64,000 nt of DNA from Septoria linicola (taxonomy: Eukaryota; Ascomycota; Dothideomycetes; Mycosphaerellales; Mycosphaerellaceae): contig CP099422.1 in NCBI GenBank assembly GCA_024114885.1, forward strand, positions 1,798,001-1,862,000. Reading direction: 5' to 3'. Shown one piece after another: positions 19,731 to 30,406 of the stretch. Within the stretch, counting starts at the first letter, position 1, and every line of letters begins with the position of its first letter. The position numbers and the translations under genes were made by a program. The notes beneath the pieces were generated by a model. It did not search any database and was not told where the DNA came from. It was given only the letters and a program-made list of their open reading frames with translations.

Positions 19731-21869
19731 ATGCGATCCGTTCCCCGCTTAACATCGTGGAATCCTCTGCGCATTTTCACCAAACACAACTTCACCTACC
19801 AGCAAATACCAGCTCTCTCCGCAGACAGCCTCAATGCGGTCGCACTGGACTGGCCGCAAGGCGGCATACCGTGGCGGGATGGCAAGCGCAGGAGGTGCGG
19901 CATTGGGCGAATTTCTTTCACACGCTCGGTGTTCCTGGCGATAGCCGGGCTGTTCGTGGTGATGCTGCTGGGCGGCGGAGGCTACCATCACCACAGGCGT
20001 AAGCTGGCGCTGGAGGAAGAGAGAAATCGGGGCGTGCCGTTTGGGTGGATGGAGTATGCACGACTCAATGGTTTCTACAACGGTGTGCGAACACTGGTGC
20101 CATTCTCAAAATGGGTACCTGAGAACGCGTGGAATAAGAGTGAGCCCAACACATATGTCAGTCCGGAGGATTTGGGACGGCAGCGATTGACAGCGGAGCC
20201 GCCCATGGATCCGGTCAAGTTCGATCCATACCACGAGCAGAACATCCAGGCGTGCTTCATTGACGAGCAGGAGACGGTGCAGCCTCCGGATGTGTACGCA
20301 TACCCCGGAATACCACAACACATGGCAGCGCCATTCTACGGAGACTACGACACGATAGGGCTGAACGATGGAGTGTGCTTTGAGCGATACGGTCGATACG
20401 GACCCTACGGATATGGCTACAACGATACGCTGGGGGGACTTGGGCCTGGAGTCAACGCAGAACAGGCGGGCAGTGACAAAATCTATCAGAAGATGGGCTA
20501 TGTTAACTACGACAACGTAAACTGGGGCGACGCTCAAGAGCGATGCGTGAAGAAGAACGAAGCCCGATTCGTCGAGGATCCAAAGACCGGAAACACTGGA
20601 CGACAAGCATACGTCTTGCGAACCTGGACTGGATTTGAGTATGGTCCGCATCAGATGTATGCACTGCGAGCAATGGTTGCTGAGCTCAACTTGAAGTCGG
20701 GCGGGCAATATGATGTCCACTTTCTCGTCCATGTGAAGGACAACAGCATACCAATCTGGGCAGACGAGGATGTGTATCAAGCCACGCTGGAAGCAAACGT
20801 GCCAAAAGAATTCTGGGGCCTCGCCACGCTCTGGTCAGAAAAACAAATGGAAATGTACTACCCAGAGCCATTCCCGGATAACTTTGCCAACATGGCTGGA
20901 AGTGGCATTCACGGCGTGTACAGAAGTGCGCATTTCGCCCTTCAATGGTTCAGCCAGCAGCACTCAGAGTACGACCACTTCTGGAACTGGGAAATGGATA
21001 TCAGATACACTGGCCACTACTACCAGTTCAACGAGAAAATTGGTGAATGGGCGAAGAAGCAGCCTCGCAAAGGACTGTGGGAGCGCAATAAGCGCTTCTA
21101 CATACCTGAGTACCACGGGAGCTACGAGAACTTCACTCGCTTCGTCGAGGCTGAGGTCGAGCACGTTGACAAGGCGAAGAACAATGTAGTCGAGAGCGGG
21201 CCACTGCCTGTCTGGGGGCCAGTTCGCGATTTCCCCAACGGCGGCATGCTGAATCCTCCGGAGAATGTGACTCCACTCATCACTTACGATATGGACAACT
21301 ACGACTGGGGTGTTGGCGAAGATGCCGACCTCTTGACCTTTAACCCGATCTTTGACCCGTCGCAGACGAATTGGGTTTTTAGCTGGGATATCACTGGCTA
21401 CCGACGAGATATGCCACCACCACCAAGAAGATGTGCTATAGTGACGGTTGCACGACTGTCCAGACGTCTTCTCGACACAATGCACGAGGAGACCTGGAGA
21501 ATGAGGCATACAATGTTTCCGGAGATGTGGCCTCCTTCCGTGGCACTACACCATGGATATAAAGCGGTATACGTGCCGCATCCGGTGTATTTCGATAGGG
21601 ATTGGGACTTGGAGCACATGAACCAAGTTTTCAACTATCCTATAAACACCTGGGACTCGCCCTTTGGCTGGGGTGAGCACAACATGCTTGGAAGCAGTTT
21701 CTACTACAACTCTGGATTTTCCGGTGCCCTATGGCGAAGATGGCTTGGACAGGCGGAAAATGGCGAAGGCGGACGCAAACAAGAGGAGGAAGGGACAGGG
21801 AGGATGTGTTTGAGAGGCACACTGCATCATCCCATCAAGCACGAAAAGAGCCCCGAAAATGGCTCATAA
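19731..21869 (+). CDS. DUF3405 type II membrane protein (glycosyltransferase-like)
   Basis: A 712-aa protein from Met 19731. An in-frame Met at 19503 would add 76 residues with no conservation pattern and is rejected. The N-terminal cytosolic part has WNPLRIFTKHNFTYQ, then a single membrane anchor (SVFLAIAGLFVVMLLGGGG) and a large lumenal domain. Aromatic-rich motifs characterise the fungal DUF3405 family: VLRTWTGFEY, FLVHVKDNSIPIW, WNWEMDIRYTGHYYQF, GEHNMLGSSFYYN and RMCLR near the end. Homologues are often mislabelled as transporters. The acidic WNWEMD motif and Golgi-type topology suggest a glycosyltransferase-like role, which is inference. The gene is intronless and complete. Confidence 0.85.
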   Translation: MRSVPRLTSWNPLRIFTKHNFTYQQIPALSADSLNAVALDWPQGGIPWRDGKRRRCGIGRISFTRSVFLAIAGLFVVMLLGGGGYHHHRRKLALEEERNRGVPFGWMEYARLNGFYNGVRTLVPFSKWVPENAWNKSEPNTYVSPEDLGRQRLTAEPPMDPVKFDPYHEQNIQACFIDEQETVQPPDVYAYPGIPQHMAAPFYGDYDTIGLNDGVCFERYGRYGPYGYGYNDTLGGLGPGVNAEQAGSDKIYQKMGYVNYDNVNWGDAQERCVKKNEARFVEDPKTGNTGRQAYVLRTWTGFEYGPHQMYALRAMVAELNLKSGGQYDVHFLVHVKDNSIPIWADEDVYQATLEANVPKEFWGLATLWSEKQMEMYYPEPFPDNFANMAGSGIHGVYRSAHFALQWFSQQHSEYDHFWNWEMDIRYTGHYYQFNEKIGEWAKKQPRKGLWERNKRFYIPEYHGSYENFTRFVEAEVEHVDKAKNNVVESGPLPVWGPVRDFPNGGMLNPPENVTPLITYDMDNYDWGVGEDADLLTFNPIFDPSQTNWVFSWDITGYRRDMPPPPRRCAIVTVARLSRRLLDTMHEETWRMRHTMFPEMWPPSVALHHGYKAVYVPHPVYFDRDWDLEHMNQVFNYPINTWDSPFGWGEHNMLGSSFYYNSGFSGALWRRWLGQAENGEGGRKQEEEGTGRMCLRGTLHHPIKHEKSPENGS

Positions 21870-24185
21870 GACGCCATTTGTGGCATCCATACAGACGCAA
21901 GTCTGTAGACTTTTGTGCATATGTGACAGTACCGAATGCATATGGGCGGTGTCGTTTTTCACCAAGTTGGATTGGGCGTTCTAGTGCAGCACTTCAGGCG
22001 CGCATCTGCATTTGTTTCCGGCATATCGTATGTGCCTATGTTCGAGAGAGATGACATGGCCTCCTTGAAAGGGCGTCAAGCGGCAAATCATTGGGAGGCA
22101 GGCCTTTCGGATCACCTTGTCTTATCCTATTGACATGATGACGACGACTACCTTGATTTCGATCAAAAGCGCCTTGCCATTGGGTAGCTGTGGCGCTAAT
22201 TATGGAGTCGTAGATAGATTTACAAGATATAAGACTAATGCCAGATATGGTTTCTATGGTCGCCTCTCGGATGTAGAATCGAATCTTGCTTCACCTGTGA
22301 TGTTCCTCGACTTGAGCGTCGCGCCACGAGAAGTGGTACATGGTACAATGATTGAGAGGCTGTTTGCGTTGATACATCAGCATTGGCCAAGCAATGATGA
22401 GAACCGCGATTCGAGCTCTCGTTCGTCCACTTCTGAAAATTCGTCCGATAGTCGTCGTGGTCCGTTCTATTATACGAGTGAAATACGAGGAGGACTGGGC
22501 ATGTCGCAATGGCCTCGTAGTGCTTAGTGGATACTAGTATATATTGGCTGCCAGGATCTTGGGGCTGCTTTTGCCATTTCTTGGTCGTGTCCCAACTTCA
22601 GCTGTCGTGTTCCTACTGTTTTCTTCCTCAACTCAACACTTTCGCCACGTCAACTCGAGTGACAACAATATGTCTATACAGCATGACCGGGATTGATGCC
22701 GGCGATGAACGCGTGGTTCTATCAGCACGACCGAGCAGAAAGTGGATATGCCACATGCGATTGCTTGTAGTGCGCCATCAATGATGTTCGAACAACAAAC
22801 GGGGGGCGACTGAAGACGATGAAAGACGAGCGAGTGAGCGACTCGGGCTGCTGAAGCCTGCGCATGCCGGAGAGCATGTCAAGCACAGCAGCTGACACAA
22901 TCATGATGCCTCTCCAGCGAACGGCTGAGCGCGGACTGCTCATCGACCTGCGGCGCGCGCATCGTCTCACATCCTCTCCCGGCAATTCCGATGTATGCTG
23001 CAGCAGTGATGCGATCAGGCCACATGCCCTATCAAGAATACGTTACTGTGGGAGTGGTGCTTCTCATGCTGGTTGTCTCCGTATCCACGCGAACGCGAAG
23101 GGCTGCCACGCGATCCCTCGGCACACATTGCATTGTTTTGGCAGCCAGCGACTGCATAATCGAAGCCATGCCGTCTAAATTCTGCGCGAACGTGTTCAAT
23201 CACAATGCGCAGTGGCTACTGCTTCGGGCAAGGCTTCAGGTTCTTGTCGACTGCTCACGAGGCTCACAAAGCTCTCTGGCAACAGGTATGCTAGCTAGCT
23301 GCCAGGTGGAATAGACAGTGCAATTTTTCGATGGGAAGCATGCGACGCCAGGGCTAGAATACCCATGCACATGGACCATCACAGGGCAGTGCGTTGTGAT
23401 AAGCCATAGCCTTGACTGTCTGAAGGACCTCCTCATTCTTGGTACTAAGAAACAGTTGAAGACATCTGGAGAGCTCAAGCTACGCTGTCTTTTGCAGTGA
23501 GCGGTCTGCGAGGCTAATTGCAACCTAACTTGCTGCTTACAGATAATCCTCGGTATGTTGTCTCTTACCCTATGCCACTTTCGGTGTGCGATCGCATATT
23601 CAACTCTGAACACAAGCCACAATCCGTTTTCTCACCAATGGCCTCACTCACAATGGTCACCCCACAGGTTCGATCCGTTTCGTCCCGTGTCTAAGCCTGC
23701 TTGCAAAGCTTCCCACAAGCTTCTGCAGCTATACTATTGATTCTACACCATGAGCTAGAAGATGGATTCCACACCAGAATACCACTGGGCGAAACCTACA
23801 GAGCTCGAGCTGACTGAGACTGCAGTGCAGCTGCATGAGTGCACGTACTAAATCTCTCAAGAAGTGCTCACGTGCCTTGTATGGCCGACTTCTAAGTTCG
23901 ACAGGCCACGAGGCTCTCTGTTGAACCGACGATCATTGCGATTTGTAGCAAGCGTATCAGTAAACATGGCAGCAATACGCTCGAGATTTGGTCACGCCAG
24001 GGGAACTATCACTGAAACTCCCCGTACTGCCCTATGGAGGCCGCGGTGTCCGAGGCAGCAACAGTATCTGCAACAGTAGACCAGTGACTATAAGAAGCAA
24101 GAACTATCCGAGTCGATACAGCAACAGGCAGATAGACCAAGACATCCAACAAGCACATCCTTCCCAGAAAAGTCGCCTTTTCACA
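21870..24185. other. Gene-poor 2.3 kb with HTP promoter at its right end
   Basis: A plus-strand frame at 22117-22527 (136 codons, Ser-rich at the end) has no recognisable feature and is not supported. The right end contains the peroxidase promoter with a TATA element at 24088-24094. No repeat or RNA gene was recognised. Confidence 0.4.
24088..24094 (+). promoter_or_regulatory. TATA box of the heme-thiolate peroxidase
   Basis: CTATAAG, 92 nt upstream of the ATG at 24186. Confidence 0.45.
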
Positions 24186-25625
24186 ATGGCAAAAGTCCTC
24201 TTTGCCCTGGCGGCCGCACAGGGTGCGTTGGCCTACCCATGGGTGCTTAATGCTCCAGGTGTCGACTCGTCGATGCTTCCAAGACGATCCGCTCGTACGG
24301 AGATGCCACGAGACTCGCCAGACTGCCCTTTCAACGCGAACCACGTTCCAGCTGCTCCAATCACTGCCCAATATCCCTACCTTGGTGCTAAGGATGGAAA
24401 GCCAGGAACAGGAAAAGGTGGTATCCTGGTTCCAGCTCCCGGCGATACTGCACACGAGTTTCGTGCTCCCAACCCTCAGACAGATATCCGTGGACCTTGC
24501 CCAGGTTTGAACACGGCTGCGAATCACGGGTTGTAAGTATAGTGGATCACCAGTAGCTGGTAGCCATGTCGCTGATACGTTCTGTAGCCTGGCCCGCGAC
24601 GGTATTACTACATACAACGAGCTTGTGGACGCGCAGCAAAATTTGTACAATGTCGGATACGATCTGGCAAACCTGCTTGCCATCGCTGGTGTTGGCCTTG
24701 ATGGCGACCTGGTCGGAACGACTAAGCTGTCGATTGGATGTGATGCCACTTCACGTACAGCTACTCCAGGCAATGTGCTTGCAGACGAGCTTGGACTGAA
24801 CGGACACAACCACTTCGAGGCCGACACGTCGCTCACCAGGAACGACTACTTCCTTGCCAACGGAGATAATTACCGATGGAATGCTACTGTAAGACAATGA
24901 ACAAGCAGAAAAGATAGACTCGTGAGCACTAATATGTTCATAGCTGTTCACATCTATGATGAGCTACTGTCAAGGCAACTGCAACCTTGAGCACCTCGCA
25001 CTCTACAGGGAGCTGCGATACAACCAGTCCAAGGCTGATAACGGCAACTTCTTCTTCGGACCAGGCTCGCTCCTGCTCTACGGCGCTGCTTCATTCTTAT
25101 ACGAGTTGATGCCCACTGCTGGCGGTATTGCGGATGAGCCAGTAAGTATTCCACACCTGATTTCGTAGTGCTCGAATTGATCTAACATGAATACAGACAA
25201 TGATGTCCTTCTTCGGAGCCGACAAGGTCAACGGTCAGTACGTCTGGAACGGTGGTGAACGTATCCCACCAAACTGGCGCAACCGCGTTGACCCTTACGA
25301 CAACAACAAGGTCGGTGGTCAGATCAATGGCATGTATCTGCTTCACCCAGTGCCCTTTGGAGGAAACATTGGACGCAACAACTTCAACGGCTTGAACTTC
25401 GACACTTACATCAAAGACGGCAAGCTCAACTCCGAGACTCCAGCAAACGCCATGTGCTTGATCTACCAGGCACTCACCGGTGGTTTTCCAGCCGAGCTTG
25501 GTCAGCTCATCAACATTCCTGTTGCAGTGCAGAGCGCAATCACGGCCAAGCTGCTGCCAATGTCCCAGAACTTTGGTTGCCCACTGAACCACAACTCTGG
25601 AGGTAGCGTCTCTGGTGCGCCATAA
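24186..25625 (+). CDS. Secreted heme-thiolate peroxidase (chloroperoxidase/peroxygenase family)
   Basis: Four exons (24186-24532, 24588-24888, 24944-25141, 25197-25625) join over three introns, each exactly 55 nt, with GTAAG donors and CTRA(C/T)-like branches. The product is 424 aa with a signal peptide (VLFALAAAQGALA). The proximal heme-ligand motif PCPGLNTAANHG places the ligand at Cys105. The distal motif is EAD at 193-195 (HFEADTSLTR), where characterised members usually have EGD or EHD. GPGSLLLYGAASFLYE near the middle is typical of ascomycete members. These enzymes use H2O2 to oxygenate or halogenate organic substrates; the substrate here is unknown. A convergent epoxide hydrolase ends 72 bp downstream. 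Confidence 0.9.
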
Positions 25626-25697
25626 GGTATTGGAGGGACGAGTAGCAGTATGGCACCTCAAGCATTCGATAGCATTTTAGCCGGCGATGAAATTATA

Positions 25698-26699
25698 TCA
25701 TTCTTCAAACCTATCCTTTAACCAGCTGATGATAGCCTCGCCTGTCTCACGTGCTTTCTCAAGCATAAGCCAGTGGCTTGCTGAGATTTGCTTCACAGTA
25801 ACATCTGGCAAGAGTCCTTGTGCCTTGAGACCCTCCACCGCTACAGCGGGAGCGAGGGGATCTTCCAATGCAGCAACGAAGAGGTATGGCACTTTGACCA
25901 TGTAATTGCCGGCCTCGAGCGCTTGTTGGTCAGCCGCCAGAGTAAGGCTTTCCACAACTGCCTTGTACCACAGCATTGGTGCACGGAAACCGTCTCTCTT
26001 CAGCCTTCCAGTCCATTCCCCACGAAACTCGTCGGTATTGGCGTACGGCATCACCGCTTCTTTGCCACCACTGCCGTCTTTCAACCAATCTTCAAACGCA
26101 TTAGGATAACAGCAGACCTGCTTCATTCTTGCACCGCCGCCATGCAATGCCGTGAACATTCTGCCGACATTGGCATCCATTAGCTCGTATCCGCGGTCGC
26201 TGGCGAACAGCGGGAAGTACCAGCCTGAGCAATAGCCAAGGTACTGCTCTTGCATGGCACGAATTTTTTCGAAATCGAAAGGTTCTGGAGACGGCGGATT
26301 GTGAGCTGTTCCCAGAGTGATCAGGCCCAGAAGTCGATCTGGGTGGTAGGCTACCATCTTACTCGCGAGATAAGCACCAAAGTCGTGACCAAGGACGATG
26401 ACTTTCGACAGATTCTCAGCATCCAGGATCGAGACTATATCCTTGCAGATAGAGTCGCCCGCGTAGAGATCGATATCGTCCGGCTTGTCTGAATGCCCGT
26501 AGCCGATCAGATCCGGATTCAGGACGCCGAAGCCATTAGGCAGGAGATAGTCTCGTATCAAACCATTCCATACGGAGGACGAGTCTGGACAGCCATGGAA
26601 GAGGAGAAGTGTTGGCTTCTTATTTTGAGTGGCTGCGATGTAGTAGTTGTAGTTGACGCCGCTTCCCGCCCTGTGGCTTTTCTGCTGAAGGCCACACAT
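25698..26699 (-). CDS. Soluble epoxide hydrolase (alpha/beta hydrolase)
   Basis: A 333-aa cytosolic enzyme that adds water to epoxides through an aspartyl ester. Oxyanion-hole HGCP (35-38), nucleophile Asp106 in GHDFGAY, charge-relay Asp in ALEDPLAP and catalytic His in ASHWLMLE are all present, with a cap domain between. The N-terminus is slightly short and unusual (MCGLQQKSHRAG): CCTTCAG just after the ATG could instead be an acceptor for an upstream exon that I could not place. The convergent position next to a peroxygenase-family gene suggests linked epoxide formation and removal, which is inference. A haloalkane dehalogenase is a less likely alternative. Confidence 0.85.
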   Translation of the reverse strand: MCGLQQKSHRAGSGVNYNYYIAATQNKKPTLLLFHGCPDSSSVWNGLIRDYLLPNGFGVLNPDLIGYGHSDKPDDIDLYAGDSICKDIVSILDAENLSKVIVLGHDFGAYLASKMVAYHPDRLLGLITLGTAHNPPSPEPFDFEKIRAMQEQYLGYCSGWYFPLFASDRGYELMDANVGRMFTALHGGGARMKQVCCYPNAFEDWLKDGSGGKEAVMPYANTDEFRGEWTGRLKRDGFRAPMLWYKAVVESLTLAADQQALEAGNYMVKVPYLFVAALEDPLAPAVAVEGLKAQGLLPDVTVKQISASHWLMLEKARETGEAIISWLKDRFEE

Positions 26700-28214
26700 A
26701 AGAGGATTGGAGGAGATGCGATCTCTGGCCCCAGTGAATATGATGAATCGAGGACTGGCGTTACTCTTCGGAGCACAGCTTCAGGCTCAGCCGCAGTGGG
26801 TCAGCAGGATTGCCAAGCATCGTGTCAACGAGTCGCATATAGGGCCTGGAGTATGCGGTCACTACATCTCAAAAGAATGGATCTGCCAATTCCAATATTC
26901 ATGTTCTTCTACGACCATGCTGTCATCCTGGTGCCGGCCATTGTCTAAGACTGGCCAGCAAGTGTAGCGGTAACACCATAGTGCCCGAGCGTGGATCTCC
27001 GCTTCGCACTCGACTCGGCGATGCAGTTGCCTGCAACTCAGAACAGACTACAAGTCACTGTATCATCGAGACGGTTGGTCCGGCATTGCTTTGTGTAGAT
27101 ATCTACCGTGTCTGCCCGTTTCATCAGTCTATGCTGTGAGCTTTGATAGAAGATGCTAGGAGTAATACGACGCGAGCAATTGGAGTATCAGCGGCAGGTT
27201 GACCACGAGAGATCCAGGTGCCGAGTGGCATGCTCCGTAGAGGTCAATATGAGCTGAGCCTGCTGAGGATGGTGGTGGTGAATAGCATCGCGTATTACGT
27301 AATGCACGAAAACAGCATGGCTGCTAAGTGTAAACATCCTCCACCTCAGCTCCTGCTTTGATTGCTTGTTAATGTTCTTTGATGCTGTTTGATGCACTTC
27401 CATGTGCTACGATTAACAAAGAAGCAGACTATCCTCTTTCAAGATGCACTCCGCCTCGAGTAAACCAGCCCAGCATGCTCACGATATGCGGACAGGAGCA
27501 GGCTTTCGCTGGAAGCACTCCTCGACGCAAGTCATGCCTCAGGCACTCACGAGCATAAAGACCAACGGGCATCAGAACCAGATGGAGCCGGATCCAGAGC
27601 AGTCCAGTCGGATAGCGGATACACTCCCGTTTCCCAATGCTCAGAGTCCTCACTCAACCGCATTGCCAGAGCTTTCGAGGTCTCTGTGTGGCCTAGCAAC
27701 CAGGACATCTAGCAATATCTCGACATGGCTTTGAGACCTGCGCCCGCCATTGTTAGTGAAGCAAACTTGGCTATCGGCTTGCAGTCTAGATGGTATATCA
27801 CACGGGTCGACTCAACAAGAGAAGCTGCTTCGACGTCTCGCCGTTGGCCTAGTTGCCGCTCATCATCATTGATGAGACCAAGTGTCGCCTCCGGCCTTGC
27901 CATATATCTTTTCGTCGTTGTTATAGCTTCGATCTACATTTCGTCAACAGGAGAGGTTCAATCGACGTTGTCGATGGTCTACCACGCGAATCGCCCGCTA
28001 GCAGATCGAGGGCATCGTGAAAGACCTTCTAGTTGGTCAATCTCCGCCTTCGTGCCCCCCGAATAGGGGCACAAGATACGGCTATCATGGGCCTTCTGCT
28101 GCTTCTGCGAACGGAGGCGCGCGGTTCTAGGTTAGATTGCTAAGGCGAGGCAGTCGTTCGTTAAAGCATTACTGACTATGCAGCTGATCCGCCGCGCGTG
28201 CACCTCTCTTCGCG
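26700..28214. other. Intergenic region
   Basis: Promoter side of the epoxide hydrolase and upstream flank of the unresolved plus-strand gene. Frames at 27444-27734 and 27725-28066 have no recognisable features. Nothing else is seen. Confidence 0.4.
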
Positions 28215-30175
28215 ATGCCACCGTCACTTTTATCTACCGGAGCTGCTACTCCTGGCGGTAAAGCTTGGCAGGGCCGCTTATCGACTACATCGAATACCAC
28301 AACACCACACCCTGCCAGCCTCAACATTCACGAGCCTCAACAAAAAGCTGTGACTGTGAGGACTTGCACCAAAGATGCTGGCAAGATCGACGCTGACAGT
28401 AATCTGCAGTGTAGTGCTTCAACACCCTGCGTGTCTGCGACCATAGCTCTGCGCCGAAGGCCGCTCTGCGATGCGTGTCGACACACACAGCGTTCTCAGC
28501 CGCTGACCGCTTCGCATCTTTTCGCTTCGCGGTCTTGAGTCAACCAGAACAACTTCTTTGCGATCTGTAACACAACTTCCTCGTCAACAACAACATCCAC
28601 CCACACTGTCACCTTAACACAAGCGCCAGCACCTGGTCCGACCGATAGCGCGACTTCAATACCAAATTAGAGCACGTCGTTCAGCAACAAGGGTGATCTG
28701 TATTCGCCGCCTGCGTTTGATAGACATCGTGATGGTGAGCTTCCCACCGTCTATGCGTCCAGCGATTTTGCTCGTCTGCCCGTCGCGAAGTGTGCCTTCA
28801 ACGAACAGGTGCTAGAAAGCGGCCTATCACCACAGTTGAGCAGAAGCGAAGTATCGCTAGCTGAAGAGGAGTCGATCCAGACTTCATCTACCCAGCTCTC
28901 GTCGAAGTTGAATATCAGACTCAGCTTGATGGAAGGCGTGACGCGATACAGCGAAGACCTCGTATATCACTCAGGCAGATCACATGTCAGCGTCTTCCAG
29001 TACAAGCTTCAGATCTCACGAGCAGAACACAAAGCGACACAAGATCCAGAAGCCATCTACAAGCAGTTCGACAGGATCTGGAACGGCACATCATCAAAAT
29101 ACACACCAACCGAACAGCAGCACAAGTTAGGGCGACTGATGAAGGACGGCGCGCTTATCCGCTGCGGCGGTACACTCGTGCCGTGTAATGAGCATGGCGA
29201 CCCTGTTCTTGGGGTCTTTGCCGTTGGTTCAGGCCGGCACTCTTTGCCCTCTTCGAATGTCTGACGCGAGATGGGGATCACTGGCTGGAGAAAACCGTAT
29301 TTGAGCAACATCAGAATCGATTCGTGTAGGTCCGTGAAGTCACTACAAAACAGACCAGAGTAGGTCCGCGCCGGCAGTACACGCTCAGATTGAAGCTGCG
29401 CAGTAAGAAGAGCGCGACTGATCTGGATGGTTTCGGCATGGACGTCAAGCACTGGAGTAACGACGACCCCCAGACTAACTTCACGACCAGCCTATTGGAA
29501 TCAAACATCATCAGGCCTTCGCCGCAGCAGATACAGGACCATGACAAGGATAGTGAGATTTGTGGCGACCACATCCCCACTCTGCGCAACCTTCGGTCGA
29601 CGCGGATTACGAAGGAGCAGCCAGATTACATGGCCCTGCACCGCGGACAAGTTGTTGGCCTAGACCAACCGCATGGCAAGGGAATCATGCTATACCAGGA
29701 GAAGTTACCAGACACAAATGCCCAGAACCACATGAGCCACGAATTGCTCCGCGCCAGTCTCCCTAAGCTCGCGCTTGGGCCGAACCGCATCACAACTTCG
29801 AGCATGGGAAGTGGCAAATCCACTCGTGCCAGCTCCATCTTCACTTCTGAAGTCGCTACCCTAGCAACGAGCATGACAGATGGCGATTCGAGCTCTCGTG
29901 CTGTAGTACTGAAAGTGCGCAACAAGGACGAGCTCCAACAGATCATCTCTCTGCCACCCAGTCCAAAGCCGACTAAGATCGTTGTCCTTCCACTAGGGCC
30001 AGGCCAGTCATCCGAGGCAACGGAAATCATGGCCCAGGCTCCACAACCGAGCCTGAACCAGCCACTATCTCAGAGCAGCGAACTGTCACTGTTGCAGCGG
30101 CCAGAACGCAAGAGAGCCGCACCCGCACGATTCGCTGGCGACGATTTGGTATCAACGAAGAGACAGCGCTACTAG
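28215..30175 (+). pseudogene. Unrecognised gene, possibly disrupted
   Basis: A possible first exon (28215-28355) precedes a well-formed 54-nt intron (28356-28409; donor GTGAGG, branch GCTGAC, acceptor CTGCAG). The main coding signal starts after TTAG at 28668 (SFSNKGDLYSPPAFDRHRDG) and runs in one frame to about 29210 (HGDPVLGVFA). It then continues in another frame (PALFALFECLTRDGDHWLEK) into an in-frame TAG at 29327-29329, beyond which the same frame stays open to 30175 (VREVTTKQTRVGPRRQY, ending STKRQRY). Either the gene carries one frameshift and one nonsense codon, or an atypical intron (GTCTTT..GTGTAG, 29213-29329) removes both. No domain is recognised; the C-terminal third is disordered and basic. 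Confidence 0.35.
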
Positions 30176-30406
30176 GTCTAGTTTGGGCTGCTGTAAGAGC
30201 AAGGAGGCGTTTACATAATTAAGACGATGACACGCTCATCACGTCAAGCGACAACACTCAATCAGGCGATACAGACATGAAGCATACACCACGGCAATTA
30301 GGGCAGAAGCATGGGATCTCGGCGGAGCTGAGCATTACAGGGAAGACGAATCCAAGAACAGAATCGTAGGCATTGCATAATACATGTCTCCATGAGTTTA
30401 GAACTG

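Noticed and set aside
19117..19752. 211-codon plus-strand frame upstream of the DUF3405 gene
   Set aside because: Overlaps the leader and start of the DUF3405 gene and is low complexity.
22117..22527. 136-codon plus-strand frame in the gene-poor region
   Set aside because: No domain, mixed composition, no splice or promoter support.
23667..23676. GGTTCGATCC resembling a tRNA B box
   Set aside because: The flanking bases do not form a T-arm stem and no A box or acceptor stem is present.
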